This document shows positions 35,176 through 43,457 of a DNA stretch of 64,000 nucleotides, one piece after another. The stretch is from the NCBI GenBank assembly GCA_964606695.1, contig CAZSHG010000002.1:62001-126000 (forward strand), read 5' to 3'. The position numbers and the translations under genes were made by a program. Each line of letters begins with the position of its first letter. Position 1 is the first letter of the stretch. This DNA is from CAZSHG01 sp964606695 [NCBI: uncultured bacterium]. Its GTDB lineage: Bacteria > UBP14 > UBA6098. Below the pieces are notes generated by a model. It was given only the letters and a program-made list of their open reading frames with translations. It made no database searches and had not been told where the DNA came from.

Positions 35176-36040
35176 TTTCTATTTCCGGGATCAAGTCAAT
35201 TATGCGTGCAAGTTCTATTTTAGAAGCCATTTCACGTAGTTTAGAACGCCCCTTTTTCGTTCTAACTTGATGAATCCAATTCGATAACCTCCCTATTGGC
35301 AAGGACGGATTCTGGGAATCGATATCCTTTGGATGAAGATAAAGAACTACTGGTTTATTTTTATATATTAAATTGGAAGTTTTTTTCAATACTAAATTCA
35401 AAGGTAGGATTCTCCAATAAAACCCACCTGACCAGGCAAGCCGGAAAAAAGGCGGTCCATCACATGAAACAGGTACTTCCCATATATTCTTTGAATCAGT
35501 AATTTCCATTAAAAAAGGAAATTTCTTCATCTTTGGTTCGCCACCATAATATGTTCTGGCCGGAAAACGACTGGAATCATAAACAAGACCGAGATTAACC
35601 AACTCTTCAAATAACCACGGCGTTCGTCTTGGGTGCGCTGAAAAGTTCGGTGCCCTGTAGCCATAGACTTTTTTCCCTGTTAAATCTTCTAAGAATAAAA
35701 CGCTTTTTCGAAGGCCTTTAATGGTTTCATCACGGCCAAGTTGTGTGATTAAAAGATGGTTTTCGCCGTGGGTAGCTATCTCATGCCCACCGTCTGCGAT
35801 GCGTTTGATTAATTTGGGATATTTATAGGCAATTTCGCCAAGGACAAAAAAGGTGGCTTTACTGTTGTTTCTATCAAGTATTTTTAGGATTATTTCGGTA
35901 GGTTCCATCAAGCGAGAATCCCTATGAACCAACGACCTATAATCATACCCGGGATAATTTGCATGGTAATAATCTTCCAGATCGATAGAAAGCGCAACAC
36001 GTGTCTTTATTCCGGGTTTTTTTATTTCGCGAAACATCAT
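35117..36040 (-). CDS. Polysaccharide deacetylase (NodB-like)
   Basis: Predicted metal-dependent N- or O-deacetylase acting on an envelope glycan, 307 residues. NodB motifs: SIDLEDYYH (catalytic Asp; the SxDxEDxYH form is typical of the exopolysaccharide-linked subgroup), THGENH (the HxxxH metal pair), YGYRAPNFS (RxPxxS groove) and VLYLHPKDID (final His). The region NNSKATFFVLGEIAYKYP agrees. There is no signal peptide, so it is probably cytoplasmic or uses lipid-linked substrate on the inner face. The charged tail NDKKKEEKEEFIESE overlaps the next gene. It is AT-rich like the GT39-like gene, suggesting both arrived together. Confidence 0.88.
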   Translation of the reverse strand: MMFREIKKPGIKTRVALSIDLEDYYHANYPGYDYRSLVHRDSRLMEPTEIILKILDRNNSKATFFVLGEIAYKYPKLIKRIADGGHEIATHGENHLLITQLGRDETIKGLRKSVLFLEDLTGKKVYGYRAPNFSAHPRRTPWLFEELVNLGLVYDSSRFPARTYYGGEPKMKKFPFLMEITDSKNIWEVPVSCDGPPFFRLAWSGGFYWRILPLNLVLKKTSNLIYKNKPVVLYLHPKDIDSQNPSLPIGRLSNWIHQVRTKKGRSKLREMASKIELARIIDLIPEIENDKKKEEKEEFIESELALV

Positions 36041-36717
36041 TCCCCAAGCCTAAACTTGAATAAGAAATATATAGCCTTAAATCCATCCTTCCAGCCGATT
36101 TTTTTGCCTTCTTCGACTGTGCGGGGATGATAGGTAATTGGGACCTCTGTGATTTTGTATCCGCTTCGGAGGACTTTGGCCGTTACTTCCGGTTCAAACT
36201 CAAATCCCATACTTCTCAAACGCAGGTTTTTAACGACATCTATTCGGAAAACTTTGTAGGCGGTCTCCATATCTGTCAATTTCGCGCCGTAAAGCAGGTT
36301 GGTCAGGAAAACCAGGAATTTGTTGGCAAGGAGGTTAATCAATTTCACTTTGCGTTTGAGATTCATAAAACGACTTCCGTAAACGACGTCCGCTTCGCCG
36401 CGTTCTATCGGTTCCAGAAGTTGCGGGTATTCGTTCGGGTCGAGTTCCAGGTCGGCATCCTGGATTATGACGGCATCGCCACTTGCGTATTCAAACCCGA
36501 TTCGCACCGCCGCGCCCTTGCCGAAATTCACCATCGACTTGTGCACCGTTACTATCGGGTCGCCGATATGCATATCAAGTTTATCTCCTGTGCCGTCGGT
36601 AGAACCGTCGTCTATGACTATTATTTCCTTCTCGATTGGCACTTCGCGCACCTTCTCGATAACCTCCGAAATCGTGGATTGCTCGTTATAAACCGGTATT
36701 ACGACCGATAGTTTCAT
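36037..36717 (-). CDS. Glycosyltransferase family 2
   Basis: GT-A transferase, 226 residues, without membrane segments. LSVVIPVYNEQSTISEVIEKV and VIDDGSTDGTGDKL start the nucleotide-binding domain; GKGAAVRIGFEYA and VIIQDADLELDPNEYPQLL contain the metal-binding motif. VVYGSRFMN and TDMETAYKVFRIDVVKNL are the usual acceptor-region blocks. It resembles the cytosolic dolichyl-phosphate glucosyl/mannosyltransferase-like group. It overlaps the deacetylase gene by four bases and abuts the epimerase gene with no gap. Confidence 0.9.
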   Translation of the reverse strand: MKLSVVIPVYNEQSTISEVIEKVREVPIEKEIIVIDDGSTDGTGDKLDMHIGDPIVTVHKSMVNFGKGAAVRIGFEYASGDAVIIQDADLELDPNEYPQLLEPIERGEADVVYGSRFMNLKRKVKLINLLANKFLVFLTNLLYGAKLTDMETAYKVFRIDVVKNLRLRSMGFEFEPEVTAKVLRSGYKITEVPITYHPRTVEEGKKIGWKDGFKAIYFLFKFRLGE

Positions 36718-37707
36718 TTATGCCCTGCCCGTTTCGGCTATCCATCCGGCGACCGCACGGATTATGTCGTCCAGTTTGGTTTTCGGTTCAAATTCGGTAG
36801 CCGCACGAATTTTGTTTATATCGGGAACCCTACGTTGCATATCCTCGAATCCCTCGCCGTAAGCTTTCTCGTAAGGGATAGTGATTATTTCCGAATCAGA
36901 GCCGGTTATATGTTTCACCCTTTCGGCGAGTTCCATGATTGTAACTTCCTCTTCGGAGCCGATATTGAAGATTTCGCCTTGAGCTTCGGTGTTCTCCATG
37001 AGATCGATTACAGCTTCCACAACGTCGTGGACATAACTGAACGTCCTCGATTGAGTTCCATCGCCATAGACAGTGATCTTTTCGCCGGTTAGAGCCTGCC
37101 TTACGAAACGCGGTAGAACCATGCCATATTGACCTGTCTGCCGAGGCCCGACCGTGTTAAAAAGACGTCCGATTACCACCGGCAGTTTATGTTGATGATA
37201 ATACGCCAGCGCGATATATTCATCGACCGCCTTCGCCGAACTATAGCTCCAGCGATTTCGAGTGGTCGATCCGAGGACGCGGTCGTCCTCTTCGGCGTAG
37301 GGGCATTCCGGCGATTTCCCGTAAACCTCGGAGGTGCTTGCAAGGAAGGTCTTTTTATCGCCGTGCTCATGAGCTAATTCAAAAACAGTATCCGTTCCGA
37401 CGATAATCGTATGTAACGTTCGAATCGGGTTATCGACGATATTCTTGACTCCCACCACCGCGGCGAGATGATATATTTCATCTGATTCGCGGACGAGGTG
37501 ATCCATCAATCCCTTGTTCATTATCGTATTTTCGAAGAAGTAAAAATCTGGTCTACCAATTAATGGAGCGATATTTTCCATTCTCCCGGTTGAAAGGTCG
37601 TCGATTACGGTTACCCTATGCCCCTCGGCCACAAGTGCCTCGCACAGATGACTTCCTATAAAACCGGCACCTCCCGTAACCAGGATATTCTTATTCTTTT
37701 TCGGCAT
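36718..37707 (-). CDS. NAD-dependent nucleotide-sugar epimerase/dehydratase (extended SDR)
   Basis: 329-residue extended short-chain dehydrogenase making or converting a nucleotide sugar for the glycan pathway. ILVTGGAGFIGSHLCEAL binds NAD(P), LASTSEVYG supplies the catalytic Ser/Thr and RWSYSSAKAVDEYIAL the Tyr-x3-Lys pair. GRLFNTVGPRQTGQYGMVLPRFV and FSYVHDVVEAV are typical of the UDP-glucuronate decarboxylase/UDP-glucose epimerase region of the family. Substrate is not determinable. A run of 17 bases overlaps the upstream GT2 gene. Confidence 0.9.
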   Translation of the reverse strand: MPKKNKNILVTGGAGFIGSHLCEALVAEGHRVTVIDDLSTGRMENIAPLIGRPDFYFFENTIMNKGLMDHLVRESDEIYHLAAVVGVKNIVDNPIRTLHTIIVGTDTVFELAHEHGDKKTFLASTSEVYGKSPECPYAEEDDRVLGSTTRNRWSYSSAKAVDEYIALAYYHQHKLPVVIGRLFNTVGPRQTGQYGMVLPRFVRQALTGEKITVYGDGTQSRTFSYVHDVVEAVIDLMENTEAQGEIFNIGSEEEVTIMELAERVKHITGSDSEIITIPYEKAYGEGFEDMQRRVPDINKIRAATEFEPKTKLDDIIRAVAGWIAETGRA

Positions 37708-39205
37708 TATTTTCCTCCGATTCTTTTTCGCCGTAACCCAGATACGCCTTTCCGCCGAGTCTTTCGACTATATGGCGCGCTCTTTCGATGGCTTCCTTGT
37801 CGTCCGCCTTGCCGACATTTGACCTGGATTTACGGCCACGTTTCCCCCATGAAGGTTCTTCCGTAACGAACTCGATTCCTGAAGACTGCCTGTTATTTTC
37901 GTTCTCCGTTTTCTCTTTTTCAGGTTCCTTTTTTTCGGGGCGGCTTTCTTTTATAGGTTCTTTTGCAGTAGGCTTTGATGCTTTTGTCTTCTTTTTCTCA
38001 GAAGGTTCCTTTTCGTTTCCGGTTTTCGGCTTTTTCTTCTCTTTGGGTTTTTCTTTAGACTTCTCGTCAGTTTTCTCTTTTTGTGTTTTGGATTTTGGTT
38101 TTTGAGAAGGTTTTGTACGGTCGTCCTGTTGTTTCCGATTTACCGCATTCCCGGATATAGTTATATCTTTTTTTTTCCGGGGCTCTTTTGTGCTCGATTT
38201 ATATTTTTTCTTCTTACGAGACGGAGTTGTCCTAGCAGTCTCCACCCTGGGCGTTTCTTCCGCTACGATTTTCGACATGAAGAACTCCAGCCTGTCCCGG
38301 AGATTTGCTATAGCTTCGGCCAGAAATCCCAACGTCAATGAAAATCCGCCAATCGAGATAAGCAATATGAGAATCGTCTGTAGCGGGGGATAACCCCAAT
38401 GCCATATCACTCGTAGGAGCAGAATCGCGACGCCCAGCAGAATCCCCAATCCGAGAGACATAAACCCGACGCTACCGAAGATCAACATGGGTTTGCGGAA
38501 AACTCTCTCTGCGAGCCATACTGCAATCAAATCCGTGAACCCGACAAACACGCGTCCAAAGCCGCCGTATTTAGCCTCACCGTGTAAACGCGGCCTTAGA
38601 GTAACCGGAATTTCGGCTACACGATACCCCTGTTCGGCGGCGAGAACGACCATAAATCGGTGCCAGTCTTTACGAAGAAATAACGAGGCCATGACGTCTC
38701 GCCGAAGCAGTTTGAGCGAGTTCATATCCTTTACTTCGACTCCGAACAGCTTGCTCGTGAGTTTATTGTAAATCTTGCTGATAAAGGGTTTCTGGTATTT
38801 GCCCTTCTTAATCCCCGATACGATTCCATATCCGCGGTCGAGTTTGTCCATCATGCGTTTGATGTCGAGGACATCGTATTGCAGGTCGGCGTCGAATATA
38901 CATATTCTCTTGCCGCGAGAAACCGTGAAACCGCTCTCGATCGCGGCCGTCTTGCCCATATTCTGTTTGTGCCGGACAAGTCTAAGAAATTTATATTTCT
39001 GAGATAACTCGAGAACCCTATCGGCGGTCGAATCCGTCGAACCGTCATCGACGACGATAACTTCCGCCCGGAATTTCTGGTCAGCCAGGAATTCATCGAA
39101 TTCCATGGCGAGAGGTTCCATATTCTCCTCTTCGTTGAAAGCCGGGACTATCACGGAGAGCGAATAATGGCTTGGTAACTTTTTTTTATCTTGTTTTACG
39201 TTCAT
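37691..39205 (-). CDS. Glycosyltransferase family 2 with long Lys/Glu-rich C-terminal tail
   Basis: Membrane GT2 of 504 residues in two parts. Residues 1-320 are a complete polyprenyl-phosphate glycosyltransferase-like protein: VIVPAFNEEENMEPLAMEF, VVDDGSTDSTADRV, CIFDADLQYDVLDIKRMM and two transmembrane helices near 240-300 (PMLIFGSVGFMSLGLGILLGV; LQTILILLISIGGFSLTLGF). Residues 325-504 are almost entirely Lys, Glu, Pro, Ser and Thr (KKKKYKSSTKEPRKKKD and many similar runs) and should be disordered, ending with a less biased patch ERLGGKAYLGYGEKE. Tails of this kind are not usual in GT2 enzymes and may bind the membrane, nucleic acid or protein partners. There is a three-base gap to the preceding gene. 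Confidence 0.85.
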   Translation of the reverse strand: MNVKQDKKKLPSHYSLSVIVPAFNEEENMEPLAMEFDEFLADQKFRAEVIVVDDGSTDSTADRVLELSQKYKFLRLVRHKQNMGKTAAIESGFTVSRGKRICIFDADLQYDVLDIKRMMDKLDRGYGIVSGIKKGKYQKPFISKIYNKLTSKLFGVEVKDMNSLKLLRRDVMASLFLRKDWHRFMVVLAAEQGYRVAEIPVTLRPRLHGEAKYGGFGRVFVGFTDLIAVWLAERVFRKPMLIFGSVGFMSLGLGILLGVAILLLRVIWHWGYPPLQTILILLISIGGFSLTLGFLAEAIANLRDRLEFFMSKIVAEETPRVETARTTPSRKKKKYKSSTKEPRKKKDITISGNAVNRKQQDDRTKPSQKPKSKTQKEKTDEKSKEKPKEKKKPKTGNEKEPSEKKKTKASKPTAKEPIKESRPEKKEPEKEKTENENNRQSSGIEFVTEEPSWGKRGRKSRSNVGKADDKEAIERARHIVERLGGKAYLGYGEKESEENNAEKE

Positions 39206-39208
39206 AAA

Positions 39209-39694
39209 TTATTTCTTCATTGCTCCAATAAGTGTTTCAATCTCTTTTCCATTTTTGCCCGTCAGCATCACGTTGTAAAAACTTCCCATCTTGTTTTTAT
39301 CGCGTCCGATTCTCAGCGGAATACCCGCTATTGTAGGCAATCCCGCCAGCCGAAGCCTGAATTGGGGAGATAGGTCTATCGAGGCCGTATATCCTCTGAT
39401 TTCATCGACTGCTAAGCTCTTTGGATAATCGAATAAACCGACATCCCCTTTCATATCGAGTCTGCGATATTCGATTTCAAGCGGACAGTTATCGGCGAAT
39501 CCTATAGCCAGAGCTAATTTTCTGTCGAGTAATCCTGTCATTTTTTGCGCTATCTCCACTGCCGCGTCGTCCGGGTTTTCAGGCCAGAGTAATACGGTTT
39601 TCTCGAGGTATCTCAAATCCGCCGGCAACTCCAGCGTGCCCATGTCAGCGTATCGAAGGGCGCGGTCTTCAAGCAGGCGGCGAATCCATTCCAC
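39209..39694 (-). CDS. Conserved-looking hypothetical protein
   Basis: Not recognised. Best start is GTG at 39694, one base after the glyA stop, with GGAG ten bases upstream. It encodes 161 residues. TTG at 39703 is an alternative overlapping glyA; a longer frame reaching 39868 lies within glyA and was rejected. The protein has no signal peptide or transmembrane segment. It shows alternating hydrophobic patches (TVLLWPENPDDAAVEIAQKM; YTASIDLSPQFRLRLAGLP) and a basic end. It is wedged between glyA and the glycan cluster with almost no spacing, so it is co-transcribed. The gene seems real because both flanks fit tightly and the frame is open. Confidence 0.65.
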   Translation of the reverse strand: MEWIRRLLEDRALRYADMGTLELPADLRYLEKTVLLWPENPDDAAVEIAQKMTGLLDRKLALAIGFADNCPLEIEYRRLDMKGDVGLFDYPKSLAVDEIRGYTASIDLSPQFRLRLAGLPTIAGIPLRIGRDKNKMGSFYNVMLTGKNGKEIETLIGAMKK

Positions 39695-39695
39695 G

Positions 39696-40937
39696 CTATC
39701 CAAGCTCCGGGTAAATCGGGAAATCGCCACAAAGTTCGACAACATCTCGATGGACACTCTCGATGACTTCGTCGTTCTCGACATAATCGATGACTTTGTT
39801 GATATAGCCACCGATCTTTGCCATCTCCGCAACGCCCATGCCACGAGTCGTAACCGCGGGAGTTCCAATACGAATTCCGCTGGTTACGAAAGGTTTCTCC
39901 GGGTCGAAGGGAATGGTGTTCTTGTTCACCGTGATTGCGGCCTTGTCCAGAGCTTTTTCGACGACCTTTCCGGTAAGGCCCTTCGGACGAAGATCGACTA
40001 ACATCAGATGGTTGTCCGTGCCACCCGAAACGAGCCTGAGTCCGCCATCTTCAAGGGACTTAGCGAGGGCTTTGGCATTGTCGATGACCTGTTTTTGATA
40101 GGTCTTGAATTCCGGTTTGAGCGCCTCGCCGAAACATACCGCTTTAGCCGCAATTACGTGCATCAGCGGGCCGCCCTGCATACCGGGCATAACCATCTTG
40201 TCGAGTTTCTTTTTGTTATCCTCGCGAGTTAACACCATTCCGCCGCGAGGGCCGCGAAGTGTCTTATGCGTTGTCGTCGTAACGTAATCGCAATGCGGCA
40301 CGGGATTAGGATGAAGCCCGGCCGCAACGAGTCCGGCGAAATGCGCCATATCGGCTACTAAAACTGCATTCACGGAATCCGCTATCTCGCGGAATTTGGC
40401 GAAATCCCAGACACGGGGATACGCGCTGGCACCGGTCATGATAAGTTTCGGCTTGTATTTCTTAGCCATGTCCGCGATGACATTGTAATCCAGCGTTTCG
40501 GTTTCCTTATCGACGCCGTATTGCACGATGTTGTAGAGTATCCCGCTGAAATTAACCGGGTGTCCGTGCGTTAAGTGACCGCCGTGGGAGAGATTAAGGC
40601 CGAGTATCGTGTCCCCCGGTTCCAATTCGGTGAAATAGACCGCCATATTCGCCTGCGAACCGCTATGTGGCTGGACATTGGCGTGTTCCGCGCCGAAAAC
40701 CTCGCATGCTCTGTCGCGGGCGATGTTTTCCGCGATGTCAACGCAATCACAACCGCCGTAATAGCGACGTCCGGGGTAGCCTTCGGCGTATTTGTTTGTC
40801 ATCACACAACCCGTGGCTTCCATAACCGCGCGAGACGCGTAATTCTCGCTGGCAATCAGCTCCAATCCGTCCTGCTGACGTTTCAACTCGCATATTACCG
40901 AGTCGTAAACTTCATTGTCTTTCTTCAGATATTCCAT
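39696..40937 (-). CDS. glyA: Serine hydroxymethyltransferase
   Basis: PLP enzyme interconverting serine and glycine with tetrahydrofolate, the main entry to one-carbon units. Its 413 residues are standard. [20 protein letters not shown] opens the active site, [14 protein letters not shown] follows, and [15 protein letters not shown] includes the Schiff-base lysine. [23 protein letters not shown] is the usual C-terminal block. The cofactor lysine and folate-site residues are intact. It lies 17 bases after rpiB with AAGGGAGGATAG as ribosome binding site, and is followed immediately by the hypothetical gene. Confidence 0.98.
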   Translation of the reverse strand: MEYLKKDNEVYDSVICELKRQQDGLELIASENYASRAVMEATGCVMTNKYAEGYPGRRYYGGCDCVDIAENIARDRACEVFGAEHANVQPHSGSQANMAVYFTELEPGDTILGLNLSHGGHLTHGHPVNFSGILYNIVQYGVDKETETLDYNVIADMAKKYKPKLIMTGASAYPRVWDFAKFREIADSVNAVLVADMAHFAGLVAAGLHPNPVPHCDYVTTTTHKTLRGPRGGMVLTREDNKKKLDKMVMPGMQGGPLMHVIAAKAVCFGEALKPEFKTYQKQVIDNAKALAKSLEDGGLRLVSGGTDNHLMLVDLRPKGLTGKVVEKALDKAAITVNKNTIPFDPEKPFVTSGIRIGTPAVTTRGMGVAEMAKIGGYINKVIDYVENDEVIESVHRDVVELCGDFPIYPELG

Positions 40938-40954
40938 TCTATCCTCCCTTTAAC

Positions 40955-41410
40955 TTATTGATTTCCTTCGATTTGCGCTATTTCATTCACCCTTCTCCGA
41001 TGGCGTTCCCGGCCGGGTTTATCGCCGTCGAAATCGGTGGAAAGAAATATCCTGACGGCCTCCAGAGCGGTTTCTTCATCGATATATTCCTGTCCGAAAC
41101 ATATCACGTTGGCATTATTGTGCCTGCGAGCCATCTCCGCGCGTTCGATGTCGCAAACCAGCGCCGCCCGAATACCTCTCACCTTGTTCGCGGAAATCGA
41201 CACCCCGATACCAGAAGAGCAAATTGCTATGCCGAATCGGCACTCTTCGATAGCAACCGCTTCCCCAACCCTTGCCGCATGTATGGGATAATCCGCCGAT
41301 TCCTCGCTCTCCGTGCCGTAATCGATGATATCGTAATACGCTGAAAGCTCCCGTTTGAGGAACTCCTTGAGCTTAAATCCGCCGTGATCGCTACCTATCG
41401 CTATTTTCAT
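40955..41410 (-). CDS. rpiB: Ribose-5-phosphate isomerase B
   Basis: Isomerises ribose 5-phosphate and ribulose 5-phosphate; product partner of the rpe gene at 5216. Its 151 residues match the RpiB/LacAB family. IAIGSDHGGFKLKEFL holds the phosphate-binding Asp and His, DYGTESEESADYP follows, IAICSSGIGVSISANKVRGIRA contains the catalytic Cys near residue 64, and ARRHNNANVICFGQ the second active-site region. It is the first gene after the promoter at 41462-41490 and heads a leftward unit reaching 26019. A ribose-phosphate link to the DPPR synthase-like enzyme of the same unit is possible through PRPP. Confidence 0.95.
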   Translation of the reverse strand: MKIAIGSDHGGFKLKEFLKRELSAYYDIIDYGTESEESADYPIHAARVGEAVAIEECRFGIAICSSGIGVSISANKVRGIRAALVCDIERAEMARRHNNANVICFGQEYIDEETALEAVRIFLSTDFDGDKPGRERHRRRVNEIAQIEGNQ

Positions 41411-41461
41411 CGCAAATCCTATTTAATTCAATTTCAAACCTATCAATAATATAAGTTACTA

Positions 41462-41490
41462 AATAAACCCATTGAAAAGGCGAATGTCAA
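41462..41490 (-). promoter_or_regulatory. Promoter of the rpiB-led 18-gene unit
   Basis: Minus strand: TTGACA (41490-41485), 17-base spacer, TTTATT (41467-41462). The predicted start is near 41455, about 45 bases before the rpiB ATG at 41410. Confidence 0.7.
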
Positions 41491-41587
41491 GAAGTTATTA
41501 GAGAATATACGGGGACGTGGATAGATACGCGGGAAAAATAGGATTCGACCCCGATTTTGTCGGACGGGAAATCGACGCCAATACTTC

Positions 41588-41618
41588 CGTAGAGGAGGGT
41601 TTCAAACCCTCCCCCACG
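41588..41618. repeat. 31-base palindrome
   Basis: GGAGGGTTT (41594-41602) and AAACCCTCC (41604-41612) form the core; flanking CGT/ACG pairs extend the symmetry to 41588-41618. It lies 18 bases after the lipoprotein stop on the minus strand but lacks a T-tract. It resembles dispersed GGG-TTT-AAA-CCC palindromes found between genes in many candidate-phylum genomes. Confidence 0.55.
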
Positions 41619-41636
41619 ATTACAATACCAGACGAT

Positions 41637-42968
41637 TTATCGCACGAACGTATAGAACGTAGTGTCGTCGCCCGCGGTTACCAGAGATATACGATATTCC
41701 GTGCCGTTCACCAGACCATCCGGCGAACCCGCCATCGGCACCGTTTGTGTCGCGCCGGACGGCACAGTGCCGTAAGTTACCGGAGTCGAAAAACCGACCG
41801 CGCTGACTATATTCCATTTAGGGATAATAACGCCTATCGCGCCGACATTGAGCGCGTAAGCCTGTTCGCTCGACGGCGTCCACGATATCGACGGGAACTC
41901 GCCTGACCCGACCGAAATCTCGACATCCACGACCTCCTCGAACTCGACGTTAACGGTATCCGCGATTCCTTCCGAAGAAGCCACAACTATAGCCGTTCCA
42001 GGGGATGTTGAAGAAGTGAGGGTAGTCATCGCTACGCCGTCTGTCGTCGTAGAATATGGAGGATCAATCGACCCGAGGCTCGTCGAAAAATCGACACGGG
42101 TGCCGTTGGGAACCGCCATTCCAAAAGAGTCTGTAACCGTCGCAGTTAGTGTCGATGAACTCGAACCGTCCGCCGGTATTTCCATCGGGGCGGCATAAAG
42201 GTATATCGAACCCGGCGACGTGCTCCCCGACTCGTTCAGCGTGATCGCGTCGCAGGCGTAAACCTGAACCACGAAACTCCCCGTCGCATGCAAATCGCCG
42301 GTGAACCACCAGACATCCGTCAGAGGGCAAACATCGATCCACAGCGCGCCCTCCAGACTCTCGGTAGCCGAACCGGGGATAGTATGGCTGTTGCTCGAAC
42401 CGTGCACGACCGCGTAATAATCCCACTCCTCCGAATCCACCTCGTCGTCCGCCATGATTTCAATACTGTCCGGAGTGCCGCCGGTGTAGTTCCACGTTAC
42501 CGTAACCGGATCGCCCGGTGTCCAGCTGGAACCGTCCGTAGGCGAGGTTACCTCCAGCCCCCAGGTTTCGCTCACCGTGAGGTTGCAGGTCGAACTGAGC
42601 GAACCCAGCGTAACGACCACAGTGTAATCCTTGTCCGGCTCGAAACCGATGTTATTCTTCACGAAAATAGCGTCCTCGACACTCCCGGTCAACATCGGCA
42701 CCGAATCGCCGTTGAGTGTAACCGTAACCTCGTTTGCTCCGGTGGTAAGCGAAGTATCCAGACGGCTGACTTCGAGCTGGAAAGAGCCGTCCGTATAGAA
42801 TAAATCCCCGATATTACCGGACAGGAGATAATCCCCGATTCCGGTCGGATCTCCGTTGCCATTGCCGTTGCCGTTATTGTCGTCGTCGCCGTTGGTGCCG
42901 CAATCGCACGCGGACACAACGATGAACGCCAGAACCGCAATAGCCGCAATCACCCTGATAACACGCAT
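41637..42968 (-). CDS. Lipoprotein with Ig-like (invasin-type Big_1) domain
   Basis: 443-residue exported protein. The signal peptide ends in the lipobox VSAC, so Cys21 is the expected lipidation site. A flexible GDDDNNGNGNGNGD linker follows. The middle has beta-sandwich repeats with SPTDGSSWTPGDPVTVTW, similar to carbohydrate-associated Ig folds. At about 255-345 a Big_1-like domain is recognisable from PADGSSSSTLTATVTDSFGMAVPNGTRVDFSTSLGSI followed by T-rich DGVAMTTLTSSTSPGTA. There is no C-terminal PNPFN domain, unlike the other secreted proteins here. The likely role is surface display or adhesion. A perfect TATAAT at 43013-43008 and GGGAGG before the ATG support expression as a single gene. 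Confidence 0.82.
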   Translation of the reverse strand: MRVIRVIAAIAVLAFIVVSACDCGTNGDDDNNGNGNGNGDPTGIGDYLLSGNIGDLFYTDGSFQLEVSRLDTSLTTGANEVTVTLNGDSVPMLTGSVEDAIFVKNNIGFEPDKDYTVVVTLGSLSSTCNLTVSETWGLEVTSPTDGSSWTPGDPVTVTWNYTGGTPDSIEIMADDEVDSEEWDYYAVVHGSSNSHTIPGSATESLEGALWIDVCPLTDVWWFTGDLHATGSFVVQVYACDAITLNESGSTSPGSIYLYAAPMEIPADGSSSSTLTATVTDSFGMAVPNGTRVDFSTSLGSIDPPYSTTTDGVAMTTLTSSTSPGTAIVVASSEGIADTVNVEFEEVVDVEISVGSGEFPSISWTPSSEQAYALNVGAIGVIIPKWNIVSAVGFSTPVTYGTVPSGATQTVPMAGSPDGLVNGTEYRISLVTAGDDTTFYTFVR

Positions 42969-43007
42969 CTCTACCTCCCTGATTTAGAACGTCAAACTCG
43001 TCCCCTA

Positions 43008-43036
43008 ATTATAACCTGAGTTCCCGCGTTCAACAA
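43008..43036 (-). promoter_or_regulatory. Promoter of the lipoprotein gene
   Basis: Minus strand: TTGTTG (43036-43031), 17 bases, TATAAT (43013-43008). The -10 is perfect and the -35 weak; the leader is about 33 nt. Confidence 0.55.
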
Positions 43037-43081
43037 GCGAAAAGAATCCCGCGCGGAAATTCATCCCACGGCTAATTTTGC

Positions 43082-43109
43082 TTGACTCGATCGAGTCCGC
43101 TATTATAGT
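43082..43109 (+). promoter_or_regulatory. Possible upstream promoter, rightward
   Basis: TTGACT (43082-43087), 16 bases, TATAGT (43104-43109). It would give a leader of roughly 340 nt for the gene at 43458. Confidence 0.4.
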
Positions 43110-43210
43110 TAGAATTAGATTTAATATGGGAAAATTGAATCACAGGAATTTTACATCGAACCATTCGCCGACGTCTCCCGTCCGGGCGGCGGAGAAATAA
43201 TTTTTAAACC

Positions 43211-43239
43211 TTGACAATTTGAGATTAGCAACCGATATT
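43211..43239 (+). promoter_or_regulatory. Promoter of the small sorting-domain gene
   Basis: TTGACA (43211-43216), 17 bases, GATATT (43234-43239). The -35 and spacer equal those of other promoters in the window. The predicted leader is about 210 nt. Confidence 0.6.
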
Positions 43240-43415
43240 GTTAATTACAATACAACATGAAGGTTTAAATACTACACGGCTGGGACAGCCGCAAACACTG
43301 CGGGCGGCCAACGCTACCCCCCCCCGAATTACGCAACCTAATTATATATTAATATCTTACATCGCACACATACGAAACCTCGACCCCTCGTTACCGAACG
43401 ACGAAAAGAAAAACG

Positions 43416-43444
43416 GGGTTTTGTTTGGAATAAAACCAAAACCC
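43416..43444 (+). promoter_or_regulatory. Leader hairpin before ribosome binding site
   Basis: GGGTTTTG (43416-43423) pairs with CAAAACCC (43437-43444), with further TTT/AAA pairing inside. It ends one base before the AAGGAGGG ribosome binding site (43446-43453) of the GTG-started gene at 43458, so it leaves the site exposed. Confidence 0.55.
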
Positions 43445-43457
43445 TAAGGAGGGCAAA

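Larger units (their letters stand above)
42969..43457. other. 489-base regulatory intergenic region
   Basis: Divergent region with no supportable coding sequence. It holds a leftward promoter (43008-43036), two possible rightward promoters (43082-43109 and 43211-43239), a 6-bp/3-nt hairpin CGGCTG-GGA-CAGCCG at 43277-43291, a run of eight C at 43317-43325, and a hairpin at 43416-43444 directly before the ribosome binding site of the next gene. The leader from 43211 would be about 210 nt. Confidence 0.6.

Noticed and set aside
39695-39868. N-terminal extension of the hypothetical gene at 39209
   Set aside because: The extension is antiphase sequence within the conserved glyA gene; starts at 39694 or 39703 fit the operon spacing.
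41517-41906. Plus-strand open frame opposite the end of the lipoprotein gene
   Set aside because: Its 3' two-thirds are the antisense of a well-supported coding region; the 5' part contains a 31-base palindrome and shows no protein-like conservation.
43277-43300. Cyclic-di-GMP or other known riboswitch in the long leader
   Set aside because: The small perfect hairpin followed by GCAAACACTG superficially resembles a GEMM element, but the second helix and tetraloop receptor expected for it cannot be built.
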